Source of the DNA: UBA8752 sp040261275
GTDB taxonomy: Bacteria; Bacteroidota; Bacteroidia; Flavobacteriales_D; Sanyastnellaceae
DNA: 64,000 nucleotides
Assembly: GCA_040261275.1 (NCBI GenBank)
Contig: JBDQOI010000003.1
Span: 1 to 64,000 of the forward strand
Direction of reading: 5' to 3'
Below, one piece after another: positions 49,868-58,713 of the stretch. The stretch's first letter is position 1, and every line of letters starts with the position of its first letter. Position numbers and translations under genes: made by a program. The notes under the pieces were generated by a model that was not told the origin of the DNA, did no database searches, and was given only the letters and a program-made list of their open reading frames with translations.

Positions 49868-52357
49868 TCATTCAAAGAGGTCCTCATCGTCGAGTTCACC
49901 CCCGTCCTTGAAGTCAATCCGCCGAGCCTCGAAAATTTCCTTGCAAGGAATCGCCCGCTGCACGCCAACAGGTGGGCTGAAATCCTCTGCCAGCAATCCC
50001 ACTTGAGGATCGGCCAAGGCGTCCTTCATGTAGAAACCGAAAATAGGGAGTGCTGTGTTGGCTCCTTGCCCCTTGGTCGTCGTAGAAAACCGAATCGCCG
50101 GGTCAGACGCGCCAACCCAAACGCCTGTCACCAATTCAGGCGTGAGGCCGATGAACCAACCGTCCGCATTGGATTGCGTAGTTCCGGTTTTGCCCGCCAT
50201 GGGAATCTTCAGCCCGTCATAATCGCGGCGTTCAAGGTCCATGCGCAATCGGATTCCCGTTCCCCTCGTCACATCCTTTTCTGCATTGTATGCACCGTCC
50301 ACGACCCCTTTCATCATCTCGATTACCCGATATGCCGTCGCTGCATCCAGACCCTGCCGAATCTGAGGTCGCGGCTCGTAAATGGTATTTCCCCGCTTGT
50401 CCTCAATGCGTCGAATGATCCGGGGGGCATGCCAAACCCCACCTCCAGCAAACGTCGCATTGGCAGAAGTGACCTCCATCAACGACAGTTCCGCTACCCC
50501 CAGCGCGATGGATGGAACCGCAGGAATGTCGCTCTCTATCCCCATGGCGTGCGCCAGGTCCACCACCCGCTGAACCCCATAATCCTTGATGAGCTTGGCG
50601 GTCACCGTATTCATGGAATTGGCGAGTGCATATTCGAGCGTCACCATCTCGCCGTATTCCATGTCGCTGTTTTCCGGACACCAAGGGTCCTGCCCTTCCG
50701 GCATCTCGATGCAGGTTTTCTGATTGGGCAATTCAGAACAAGGGTCCAGACCCAAGCGAATCGCGGTGGCGTAGACGAAGGGCTTGAAAGTAGACCCCAC
50801 CTGTCTGCGCGATTGACTCACGTTGTCGAACTGCGACCACTGGTAGTCCAAATCACCCACCCAAGCCTTCACCTCACCGTTGGAGGGGTCGATACTCATC
50901 AACCCCGCATGAAGCAAGGTTTTCTGATGGCGGATACTGTCAATCGGTGACATCAACGTATCCTCCCAGCCCTTGAGGCCCATCACCCGCGTCCGGGTCT
51001 TCTCGTCAAATTGCGCGTCCAATTCTCGGCGGGAAATGACGGGCCAACCGTGCCCACAACCGCCTTTTTCAGGTCGACACAAATGGATGCGTTCACCTGC
51101 ACTGTCGCGTTCGGCGATGTAGAAACCCGGTCGGGAACACTCGGGACATTCCTTACCCATGGCGAGCCGATAACGGCGGCTTTGCTCCACCGCGCGTTTC
51201 AGAATGCGCCTCTGCTCTTCCGGCACAATGTCCTCCGAGAAGAAAGGCCACGTTCTCCCCGTGTTACGCTTCAAGTCCCGCCAGAAATCCTCTTGCAATT
51301 CTTCCCGGATGTGGCGATTGGCCGCAGCTTCAGCATATTGCTGCAAACGGCTATCCAAAGTGGTGTGGATGACCAGACCGTCGCGGTACAAATCGTAAGG
51401 TGCCCCGTCCGCCTTGGCGATGATGTACTCACCGGATTCGTTCTTCTCCTGAAGCAGTTGTCCCACTTCTACGCGCAGCTTTTCACGGAAGTGCGGAGCC
51501 GGGCCCTCATCATGGCTCACGCGCTGGTAGCTCAAACCCAACGGCAGCGCATTCAGACTGTCCAAGTCTGCGGGATCTACGGCGCCATACTTGGCCATCT
51601 GAGCAAAAACCGTTGTCCGCCGTTCCACCACTTCATCGGGACGGCGCAATGGATTGAAATAGGCACTGTTCTTCAGCATGCCCACGAGCATGGCGCACTC
51701 GTGCACGTCCAAAGCCGAAACCGGCTTGCCGAAATAAACCTGGGCCGCGCTTCGAATCCCCACCGCCTGGTTCAGGAAGTCATACCGATTCAGGTACAGT
51801 GTGATGATTTCATCCTTGGTGTATTGTCGTTCCAGACGCGTGGCAATGATCCATTCCTTGGGCTTTTGCAACACAGCCCGCTCGATAAATCCAGTTTTAT
51901 CATAGCGCTCCGTGAACAGCTGCTTGGCAAGTTGCTGGGTGATGGTACTCCCTCCTCCTCGTTTGCCCATGAACGCGATGGCGCGCACCAAGCTCTTGAA
52001 ATCCACACCGGTATGGGAACGGAACCGGACATCCTCAGTACAGACCAGCGCTTCCACGAGGTGCTCCGGCAGATCGGCATACTTGACATCCGCCCTGTTT
52101 TCCCGATAGAAACTGCCGAGCTGTAACCCGTCCACAGCGTAGATCCGGGTAGCCAAATCCGTCTTGGGATTGGCCAGCGTTTCCGTATCCGGCAGGTCGG
52201 ACGAGGAAGCCAATGCGAGCAGGCCGCCCAATCCCACGATGGGCGCCAAAAGCACCGACCACAAAATCAGGCTCGGAAGGACGAACCGATCTTGTTTCTG
52301 TCCCTTGGGACGCGATCCACGCGGGGCATTTTTCTTCTTCTTTGAATCCGGCATCAT
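49868..52357 (-). CDS. Class A penicillin-binding protein (PBP1A type) with Cys4 insertion
   Basis: Peptidoglycan glycosyltransferase and transpeptidase, inner-membrane anchored (TM near residues 25-50). GT51 motifs: EDVRFRSHTGVDFKSL, GGSTITQQLAKQL, KEWIIATRLERQYTKDEIITLYLN. Transpeptidase: SxxK at GSTFKPF, SxN at SMN and KTGTT. Between the two, residues near 400-440 hold CPEC and two later cysteines (LCRPEKGGCG), a zinc-ribbon-like insertion at 51044-51148. The TTG at 52366 is an unlikely start; ATG 52357 (preceded by GGAGG) is preferred. 829 residues. Confidence 0.93.
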   Translation of the reverse strand: MMPDSKKKKNAPRGSRPKGQKQDRFVLPSLILWSVLLAPIVGLGGLLALASSSDLPDTETLANPKTDLATRIYAVDGLQLGSFYRENRADVKYADLPEHLVEALVCTEDVRFRSHTGVDFKSLVRAIAFMGKRGGGSTITQQLAKQLFTERYDKTGFIERAVLQKPKEWIIATRLERQYTKDEIITLYLNRYDFLNQAVGIRSAAQVYFGKPVSALDVHECAMLVGMLKNSAYFNPLRRPDEVVERRTTVFAQMAKYGAVDPADLDSLNALPLGLSYQRVSHDEGPAPHFREKLRVEVGQLLQEKNESGEYIIAKADGAPYDLYRDGLVIHTTLDSRLQQYAEAAANRHIREELQEDFWRDLKRNTGRTWPFFSEDIVPEEQRRILKRAVEQSRRYRLAMGKECPECSRPGFYIAERDSAGERIHLCRPEKGGCGHGWPVISRRELDAQFDEKTRTRVMGLKGWEDTLMSPIDSIRHQKTLLHAGLMSIDPSNGEVKAWVGDLDYQWSQFDNVSQSRRQVGSTFKPFVYATAIRLGLDPCSELPNQKTCIEMPEGQDPWCPENSDMEYGEMVTLEYALANSMNTVTAKLIKDYGVQRVVDLAHAMGIESDIPAVPSIALGVAELSLMEVTSANATFAGGGVWHAPRIIRRIEDKRGNTIYEPRPQIRQGLDAATAYRVIEMMKGVVDGAYNAEKDVTRGTGIRLRMDLERRDYDGLKIPMAGKTGTTQSNADGWFIGLTPELVTGVWVGASDPAIRFSTTTKGQGANTALPIFGFYMKDALADPQVGLLAEDFSPPVGVQRAIPCKEIFEARRIDFKDGGELDDEDLFE

Positions 52358-52452
52358 CCTCCACAACGCAATACCGAAGCATTGTGCGGTGGCAAGATGC
52401 GGATGAACAGCCGGAAAAGCCGTTAAAAATCACCGCACCATTCCTTAAAACG

Positions 52453-52460
52453 TAGTTTTG
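52453..52460 (+). promoter_or_regulatory. -7 element of rseP
   Basis: TAGTTTTG, a full TAnnTTTG match, 61 bases before ATG 52522. Confidence 0.5.
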
Positions 52461-52521
52461 CAACCGCGGAACAGGTCAAGAGGCCTTCCCACTTGAATTC
52501 ACGCCTACCCCCTGCCTCCGA

Positions 52522-53919
52522 ATGGAAGCCTTCATACAAGCCAGCCAGTTTCTACTCAGCCTCTCATTCTTGATTGTGTTGCACGAACTCGGGCACTTCA
52601 TTCCCGCCCGCATTTTCAAGACCCGGGTGGAGAAATTCTTCCTGTTCTTCGATATCAAGGGCGCCTTGTTCCAGAAGAAAATCGGAGAAACCGTTTACGG
52701 AATCGGTTGGCTTCCACTCGGAGGTTATGTCAAGATCGCGGGCATGATCGACGAATCCATGGACAAGGAGCAAATGGCCCAACCCGCGCAGCCTTGGGAA
52801 TTCCGCTCCAAGCCCGCGTGGCAGAGGCTCATCATCATGTTGGGCGGCGTGACGGTAAACCTCATTTTGGGGGTCCTCATCTACGGCATGATCCTGTTTG
52901 TTTGGGGCGACCGGGATTTGAAAATGGACCAGCTCCCCTATGGACTGTCATTCGAAGAGCCCTTGAACCAACTGGGGTTGCAGGATGGTGATGTCCTCGT
53001 CTCACTGGGAGGCGAAGAAATTGAACTCATCGATGACTTTCGGCGCATGGCCTTTGGGGCCAATGTGACAGAAGCCGAAGTCTTGCGCAATGGCATGCGG
53101 CAGACGGTTCAATTTCCCGTGGAATTGGGACAGTACCTGCTTGACTCTTCGGGCGATCTGCCCAAGGGAGAGGCCCCGTTCAAGGTGAATTTCCCCACCA
53201 TCGTCGCGTCAGTCGCTCCTGGGGGCGGAGCTGCCGAGGCGGGCATCCTGCCTGGCGACCGCATCGTTTCCGTAGCGGGAAACCCAACCCCCTATTTCTT
53301 TGACGTGGTCGGCGAACTGGCACAGCACAAAGGAGAAGACGAGGTGCCCATCGGCATCATTCGCGAGAGAATCGAAGCGAAGGTCGACAGGGTCGCCTCT
53401 CCCATGCCTGCAGGAAATGGCGGTCTCACCCTCAACGCCAGCGTCGACCCCGATGGAAAACTCGGTTTCTTCAACGTCACCTACGAAGAAATCGATGGGT
53501 TCGTCTTCGTGGAGCAGAACTACACCCTCGCAACTGCTGCAGGAGCAGGCGCTGAAAAAGCATGGAATACCCTCACCGGATACGTCTCCTCCATGCGCTA
53601 TCTGTTCCGACCCGGCGGAACGAAACAACTCGGTGGGTTCATCACCCTGGGCAGTATTTTCGACCCCGAATGGAACTGGAAGAGCTTTTGGAACATTACG
53701 GCATTGTTGTCCATTATCCTGGCCTTCATGAACCTGCTGCCCATCCCCGCATTGGACGGGGGACATGTGATGTTCTTGCTCTACGAAATGATTTCCGGAC
53801 GAAAGCCTGCGGAAAAGGTGATGGAGTACGGGCAGCTCTTAGGTCTGCTCTTCATCGGCGCCCTCATGCTCTTGGCGAACGGCAACGATTTGTGGAAATG
53901 GTTCACAGGACAGCTTTAA
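52522..53919 (+). CDS. rseP: Site-2 intramembrane metalloprotease RseP
   Basis: 465 residues. HELGH at about residue 22 (LIVLHELGHFIPARI) and the late LLPIPALDGGH motif provide the zinc ligands in transmembrane segments. The central periplasmic part has PDZ-like modules (GLQDGDVLVSLGGEEIE; AEAGILPGDRIVSVAG). Cleaves single-pass membrane proteins such as anti-sigma factors. Upstream of the Hpt gene by 28 bases; probably the same transcript or a read-through. Confidence 0.95.
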   Translation: MEAFIQASQFLLSLSFLIVLHELGHFIPARIFKTRVEKFFLFFDIKGALFQKKIGETVYGIGWLPLGGYVKIAGMIDESMDKEQMAQPAQPWEFRSKPAWQRLIIMLGGVTVNLILGVLIYGMILFVWGDRDLKMDQLPYGLSFEEPLNQLGLQDGDVLVSLGGEEIELIDDFRRMAFGANVTEAEVLRNGMRQTVQFPVELGQYLLDSSGDLPKGEAPFKVNFPTIVASVAPGGGAAEAGILPGDRIVSVAGNPTPYFFDVVGELAQHKGEDEVPIGIIRERIEAKVDRVASPMPAGNGGLTLNASVDPDGKLGFFNVTYEEIDGFVFVEQNYTLATAAGAGAEKAWNTLTGYVSSMRYLFRPGGTKQLGGFITLGSIFDPEWNWKSFWNITALLSIILAFMNLLPIPALDGGHVMFLLYEMISGRKPAEKVMEYGQLLGLLFIGALMLLANGNDLWKWFTGQL

Positions 53920-53947
53920 CCACCGCAAAATTTCAGATATTGTAACA

Positions 53948-54292
53948 ATGGCTGTATTGGATCTCGAGCATCTCAAGCGCATTGTCGGAAATGATCCTGC
54001 ATTCATCCGCCAAGTGCTGCAGATTTTCCTCCGAAATACACCGAAAGACATGGAGGCTCTCATTGAGTCCGTGGAAAAAGAAAGTCACGAGCAGATCTCC
54101 TTCCATGCGCACAAACTCAAAAGTGCTGCAGGTGCCATCGGCTACAACCAAGCCTATGAGGATTTCAAAGTGCTCGAGGCCATGAGCAAGGAAATGGCCC
54201 CCATACCTGAAATCAAGAAAAAAGTCGACAGTCTCAGCGCCGAATGCATGTCCTGCATGGTCGACATCGAGAAAATCATGGACTCCCTCTGA
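53948..54292 (+). CDS. Hpt domain phosphotransfer protein
   Basis: 114 residues, a stand-alone histidine phosphotransfer four-helix bundle. The phosphoaccepting histidine is in SFHAHKLKSAAGAIGY near residue 58, and VLQIFLRNTPKDMEALIESV forms the preceding helix. It would shuttle phosphate from a hybrid histidine kinase to a response regulator; no such partners lie in the window. Convergent with dprA. Confidence 0.85.
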   Translation: MAVLDLEHLKRIVGNDPAFIRQVLQIFLRNTPKDMEALIESVEKESHEQISFHAHKLKSAAGAIGYNQAYEDFKVLEAMSKEMAPIPEIKKKVDSLSAECMSCMVDIEKIMDSL

Positions 54293-54308
54293 CAGACTGG
54301 ATCGGACT

Positions 54309-55418
54309 TCACTTCAAGGTCCTTGTATATCGGTCTCCCGGCCAACAACGGGCCCACCCTTCCAATTCCGCCTCCAACAACAACTTACGGGCAACATGCG
54401 GCCCTTCGGAAAGCCGCTCCACCACCTCGTCGAAAGTGCGCGCCCGATAAGGGTCCAACGCCTGCAACAACGGTTCAAATCGCCCCTCCAGTTCCGGGAT
54501 CGTCACCGACCATTCCGAGGACTTCTGCCCCTGTTGCCAACCCAAGGCATGCGGCAAATCATCAGGAGCGTGCAACAATTCCGCCACCTGGTCTCGGATC
54601 AGCCTCGCATTCCCCTTCATGGCCTGAGCACACCAAGTGGGTGACAATGCGAATACCAAGCGGTCATAATCCTGCGCCAAGCGAGCGGTAATCAGGCTTC
54701 CTCCAGGGTCTCCCGATTCTACGACCACCAAGGCCTCCACCAACCCGGCAATGATCCTGTTCCGAGCGGGAAAAGTGTACTTGGAAGGAGGCGTTCCCCA
54801 GCGGTATTCGGACACCCAACAGCCGCCGCGGTCCAGAATATGATGGGCCAATCGCATGTTGGTCCTGGGGTGAACCCCTTGCAACCCGTGGGCCAAACAG
54901 GCCACGGTCGGCACGCCCCGTTCCGCCGCCAAACGATGGGCGGTAGCATCGATGCCATCCGCCATCCCGCTCACCATGGTCCAATCCGCATCAGGCATGC
55001 CGTCAAACAAGGCTTCAACAGCGCCATGGCCCAATGCCGAAGCCTTCCGGGTGCCCACCACACCCAGGGGACGGCGGCCCGAAAGCACATCTGGATTCCC
55101 CTTCACAAACAACACCCAAGGCGCGTCAGGCAGCTGGCCCAACAAATGGGGGTACCCTCTCCTTCCAAGCAACAGGGCCATGACACCTTGCTCGCGAAGC
55201 ATATCCCTCTCGCGTTGCGCACGTTCCCGAGCTGGTGTCAGCATGTTTGGCGCGAATCCAGACAGCCAGGCGGACAGTCCGACCTCGCGAACCCTTCGCA
55301 ATACTCCCTTCCCATTGAACTTCGGCAGCTGTTTTGCCGTCAACCAATCGAGCAACCACTGCTCCGCATCCCCTTCTACATGACCCACCAAAGGGTCCCT
55401 GTTTCCATCCTGAACCAT
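54309..55418 (-). CDS. dprA: DNA-processing protein DprA
   Basis: 369 residues. Loads RecA on incoming single-stranded DNA in transformation. Rossmann-like motifs: LGVVGTRKASALG, TMVSGMADGIDATAHRLAAERGVPTVACLAHG, FPARNRIIAGLVEALVVVES and GGSLITARLA. A C-terminal winged-helix-like domain (YRARTFDEVVERLSEGP) is present. ATG 55418 was chosen because a -7-like box ends three bases upstream; a GTG at 55439 would lie upstream of the box. Confidence 0.95.
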   Translation of the reverse strand: MVQDGNRDPLVGHVEGDAEQWLLDWLTAKQLPKFNGKGVLRRVREVGLSAWLSGFAPNMLTPARERAQRERDMLREQGVMALLLGRRGYPHLLGQLPDAPWVLFVKGNPDVLSGRRPLGVVGTRKASALGHGAVEALFDGMPDADWTMVSGMADGIDATAHRLAAERGVPTVACLAHGLQGVHPRTNMRLAHHILDRGGCWVSEYRWGTPPSKYTFPARNRIIAGLVEALVVVESGDPGGSLITARLAQDYDRLVFALSPTWCAQAMKGNARLIRDQVAELLHAPDDLPHALGWQQGQKSSEWSVTIPELEGRFEPLLQALDPYRARTFDEVVERLSEGPHVARKLLLEAELEGWARCWPGDRYTRTLK

Positions 55419-55421
55419 GCC

Positions 55422-55429
55422 CGAAAATG
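55422..55429 (-). promoter_or_regulatory. -7-like element of dprA
   Basis: CATTTTCG on the minus strand, ending three bases before ATG 55418. Confidence 0.4.
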
Positions 55430-55482
55430 TGCCTTGCACCCACAGGTCATCCCTTTCAACTCGTCAACGCCCCACTTCGGTT

Positions 55483-55490
55483 TACATTCG
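55483..55490 (+). promoter_or_regulatory. -7 element of the TonB receptor-kdsB operon
   Basis: TACATTCG, 23 bases before ATG 55514. Divergent from the dprA promoter about 60 bases away. Confidence 0.55.
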
Positions 55491-55513
55491 GGACCCACGC
55501 CGTTCGGACTCCC

Positions 55514-57922
55514 ATGGTAAAGCCACTCCAAAACAACCTTCGGTATTTCAGCCTTTGGGCAACCTGTCTCGCCCTGCTCCTGCCGGTTCAAGCCGCTTGG
55601 GGCCAACAGCAGATCCTCTCGGGTACCATTACCGATGCGACCACCGAGGAGGCATTGCCCGGTGCCGCCGTCATCCTGGGGTCGGCATCCGCCCTGACCG
55701 ACGTCAACGGTCAATTCACGATTTCAGCCAAAGAAGCGGGCACGCTCTTGTTGCGGATACGCTACGTCGGCTACATCGAATCCCAACGCACCCTCACGCC
55801 ATGGACGGGCACGCAGACCTTGGACGTTGCGCTGGAGCCCGATGTTGCCCGCATCGGCACCGCCGTCATTTCAGCCGGAAGATTCGAACAGGATTTGGGT
55901 GAAGTCAGTGTTTCCATTGATGTTCTCCCACCTGAGCTGGTCAATCAAGGGGCGCCCACCAGCGCCGACCAAACCCTCTCGAGGACCCCGGGTGTCACCA
56001 TTGTAGACAGCGAACCGCAAATCCGCGGTGGCAGCGGATACAGCTTCGGCGCGGGGTCGCGCGTAGCCGTCCTCCTCGATGGTTTGCCCGTATTGAGCGG
56101 CGATGCCGGCCGGCCAACATGGGGGTTCCTTCCCTTGGAAAATCTCGAGCAAGTAGAGGTGGTCAAAGGAGCGAGCAGCGTGCTCTACGGCTCTTCGGCC
56201 TTGAGCGGTGTCATCCAGTTCCGCACGGCATTCCCGGACCCAGACCCCTACACCAAAGTCACAGTCCAACACGGGGTTCACAGCGACCCCGGCAACGACC
56301 GCAAATACTGGAACCGCCCCCTGATGCAAAGCAGCACTTCATGGCTGCATACCCGTCGCTTGGCCAACGGAGACGGCATCAGTTTCGGCGGTCAATGGCT
56401 GGGGAGCGATGGTCACAAAGGACCGCAATACGACCAAGTTTCTGGCCTGCCCTACGACCGGCCCTACAACCCATTCACCGTAGACCATTACGCCGCAGAA
56501 CGCCAATGGCGCATGAACGGCTCTTGGGAGCACAGTCCGAAAGACGGCAGCTGGGGATACGGCCTGAGGGCCAATGCCATTTCCGGGGAAAGCGTCGGCA
56601 CCTTGATCTGGCTCAATGCCGACTCAGGATTCTATGCCGCCACCCCAGGAGCAGACACACGCACCATCCAACGCATGGTAACGGTGGACCCCCACCTCGA
56701 GCGAACGACCGGGAACTGGAACCACCGCCTGCAAGGCCGCTTCCTCCGGCTCGTCAACGACAACGACAACAATCAAGGCAATGCCTCGAACACCTGGCAA
56801 GGCGAATACCGCAGCCGTTACCGCGGTGAGAACTGGACTGCCACGGGCGGCATCTATGCCCAAGGCACCCGCAGCATTGCCGAGCTGTACGCAGCCGGAA
56901 CCAACGACTCCATCCACGACGCGACCAACCGCGCGGCCTACATGCAGCTGGACGCCCATCCCCAAGAACGTCTGCACATCACCTTGGGCGCCCGATACGA
57001 GCATTTCACCCTGGACAGCGTCAGTGCGGGAAAGACCGTGTTCCGCGCCGGTTTGAACCGCAGGTTCGGTCAAGCCACCTTCCTTCGCGCGAGCGTAGGG
57101 CAGGGCTTCCGCTTCCCGAGCATTGCCGAGAAATTCATCCGAACGACAGTAGGGGGCATCTCCGTTTTCCCTTCGCTCGACATCCGGCCGGAGTCCTCCA
57201 TCAACATGGAAATCGGTCTCAAGCAGGGCTACCGCTTCGGGGCGGGGGGTCAATGGAAGGGTTTTTTCGATGTCGCCCTATTTCAACAGGACTTTGAAGA
57301 CTTCATTGAATACACATTTGGCGTGTGGGGAAACACCGGCAACGGCCTGCTCGACTTGGGCTTTCGAAGCATCAACACAGGCAAAGCGCGGGTTCGTGGC
57401 CTCGAATGGAGCACCATGGGCCAAGGCGAAGTCGGCGAATGGGACGTCAGCTGGCTCATCGGACAGACCTTCCTGGACCCGGTCAGCCTCACCCCAGACT
57501 CCGTGTACGCCTCCTTCCCAACGGTGCCCGGGGGGGTCAGCTACATTTCCACGAGTTCCGACACCACGGGGCAGGTGCTGAAATACCGCATTCGAAACAC
57601 CTTTCGAGCCAACCTGAGCCTCCAACACGAAACGGGTTGGACCATGGGGTGGAACGCCGCCCGCAACACCACCATTCAGAACATCGACAAGGCCTTCCTG
57701 GACATAGAATCCCTTGGGCTTCTCGAATACGGCCTCATCGACTGGCTGGGTCAGCGCCCCCAGGGGCAGTGGCTGCATGATGTTCAGGTGGGACGGAAAT
57801 TCAATGCCCAGCACCACTTGGAGTTGATCGTTCGCAACGTCGCCAACCTGAACTATGCCCTTCGGCCCCTCGCCGCTGAAGCCAACCGTTTGTGGTTGAT
57901 CCGGTACACCTTCACCCCGTGA
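55514..57922 (+). CDS. TonB-dependent receptor with carboxypeptidase-like N-terminus
   Basis: 802 residues, signal peptide ending near QAAWGQ. A carboxypeptidase-regulatory-like domain (residues about 32-105, LSGTITDATTEEALPGAAVIL) precedes a plug (LVNQGAPTSADQTLSRTPGVTIVDSEPQIRGG; VLLDGLPVLSGDAGRP; VVKGASSVLYGSSALSGVIQF) and a barrel ending LWLIRYTFTP. Ligand unknown. Its stop overlaps a GTG that starts kdsB (GTGA), an unusual pairing of an importer with an LPS-precursor enzyme. Confidence 0.9.
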   Translation: MVKPLQNNLRYFSLWATCLALLLPVQAAWGQQQILSGTITDATTEEALPGAAVILGSASALTDVNGQFTISAKEAGTLLLRIRYVGYIESQRTLTPWTGTQTLDVALEPDVARIGTAVISAGRFEQDLGEVSVSIDVLPPELVNQGAPTSADQTLSRTPGVTIVDSEPQIRGGSGYSFGAGSRVAVLLDGLPVLSGDAGRPTWGFLPLENLEQVEVVKGASSVLYGSSALSGVIQFRTAFPDPDPYTKVTVQHGVHSDPGNDRKYWNRPLMQSSTSWLHTRRLANGDGISFGGQWLGSDGHKGPQYDQVSGLPYDRPYNPFTVDHYAAERQWRMNGSWEHSPKDGSWGYGLRANAISGESVGTLIWLNADSGFYAATPGADTRTIQRMVTVDPHLERTTGNWNHRLQGRFLRLVNDNDNNQGNASNTWQGEYRSRYRGENWTATGGIYAQGTRSIAELYAAGTNDSIHDATNRAAYMQLDAHPQERLHITLGARYEHFTLDSVSAGKTVFRAGLNRRFGQATFLRASVGQGFRFPSIAEKFIRTTVGGISVFPSLDIRPESSINMEIGLKQGYRFGAGGQWKGFFDVALFQQDFEDFIEYTFGVWGNTGNGLLDLGFRSINTGKARVRGLEWSTMGQGEVGEWDVSWLIGQTFLDPVSLTPDSVYASFPTVPGGVSYISTSSDTTGQVLKYRIRNTFRANLSLQHETGWTMGWNAARNTTIQNIDKAFLDIESLGLLEYGLIDWLGQRPQGQWLHDVQVGRKFNAQHHLELIVRNVANLNYALRPLAAEANRLWLIRYTFTP

Positions 57923-58644
57923 AAGTCTGTGCCATCATACCCGCCCGAATGGCGTCCACGCGCTTGCCGGGCAAACCCCTTGCCGACATTGGAGGCGAGC
58001 CTATGATTGTCCACACTTGGCGGGCCGCAGCGCAACACCCGAAAATCCACGAGGTCTGTGTTGCAACGGACCACGAAGACATCGCCGCCGCCGTGCGAAC
58101 GGCGGGAGGGAAAGCCATCATGACTTCGGCCGAGCATTCCTCTGGAACAGACCGTTGCGCTGAGGCCCTTCAGCACTGGCCAGACGCGCAAGAAAATGCC
58201 ATCCTGAACCTTCAAGGTGACGAACCCTTTCCCCATCCTCATCACATTTCTGCGCTTTGCGATCGCCTTGGGGAGGGTCAATGGGAAATCGTCAGCGCCA
58301 TGCGGGCCGGCCGAGCCGGAGATGCCTCCTCACCCCACCGTGTCAAGGTCGCCGCGGCCGCCGATGGTCGGGCGGTGTATTTCTCACGCAGCGCTGTACC
58401 CTACGGCGCGCCTCCGCTGATTCACATCGGACTCTACGGGTTCGCGCCAGGCGCCTTGGTTCAATGCGCCCATTTACCCCCGGGACGCATCGAAAAACAG
58501 GAGAGGCTGGAGCAATTGCGCTGGCTTGAAAACGGCTTATCCATCGGTATGGTGCAGGTAAGTGAAGGCGACACTCCGGGGCCAGTTGACACTCCGGAAG
58601 ACCTGGAACGCGCCAGGAATTGGCATCGTTCCCAAACACGTTAA
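57919..58644 (+). CDS. kdsB: 3-deoxy-manno-octulosonate cytidylyltransferase (CMP-KDO synthetase)
   Basis: 241 residues from GTG 57919, which gives the family N-terminus VKVCAIIPARMASTRLPGKPL. Activates KDO with CTP for lipopolysaccharide core synthesis. Other marks: EVCVATDHEDI, SSGTDRCAEAL and NLQGDEPFPHPHHI. The GTG overlaps the receptor stop; a GTG 27 bases upstream would add a proline/histidine stretch. Cytoplasmic, Mg dependent. Confidence 0.94.
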   Translation: MKVCAIIPARMASTRLPGKPLADIGGEPMIVHTWRAAAQHPKIHEVCVATDHEDIAAAVRTAGGKAIMTSAEHSSGTDRCAEALQHWPDAQENAILNLQGDEPFPHPHHISALCDRLGEGQWEIVSAMRAGRAGDASSPHRVKVAAAADGRAVYFSRSAVPYGAPPLIHIGLYGFAPGALVQCAHLPPGRIEKQERLEQLRWLENGLSIGMVQVSEGDTPGPVDTPEDLERARNWHRSQTR

Positions 58645-58690
58645 AACAAGCAATCACATGTTGTCACAAGGCCGCGCAGTTCTATCTCCT

Positions 58691-58698
58691 TACTTTCG
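58691..58698 (+). promoter_or_regulatory. -7 element of the HU/SPOR gene
   Basis: TACTTTCG, 15 bases before ATG 58714. Confidence 0.5.
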
Positions 58699-58713
58699 GC
58701 TTTAGAACAATCC

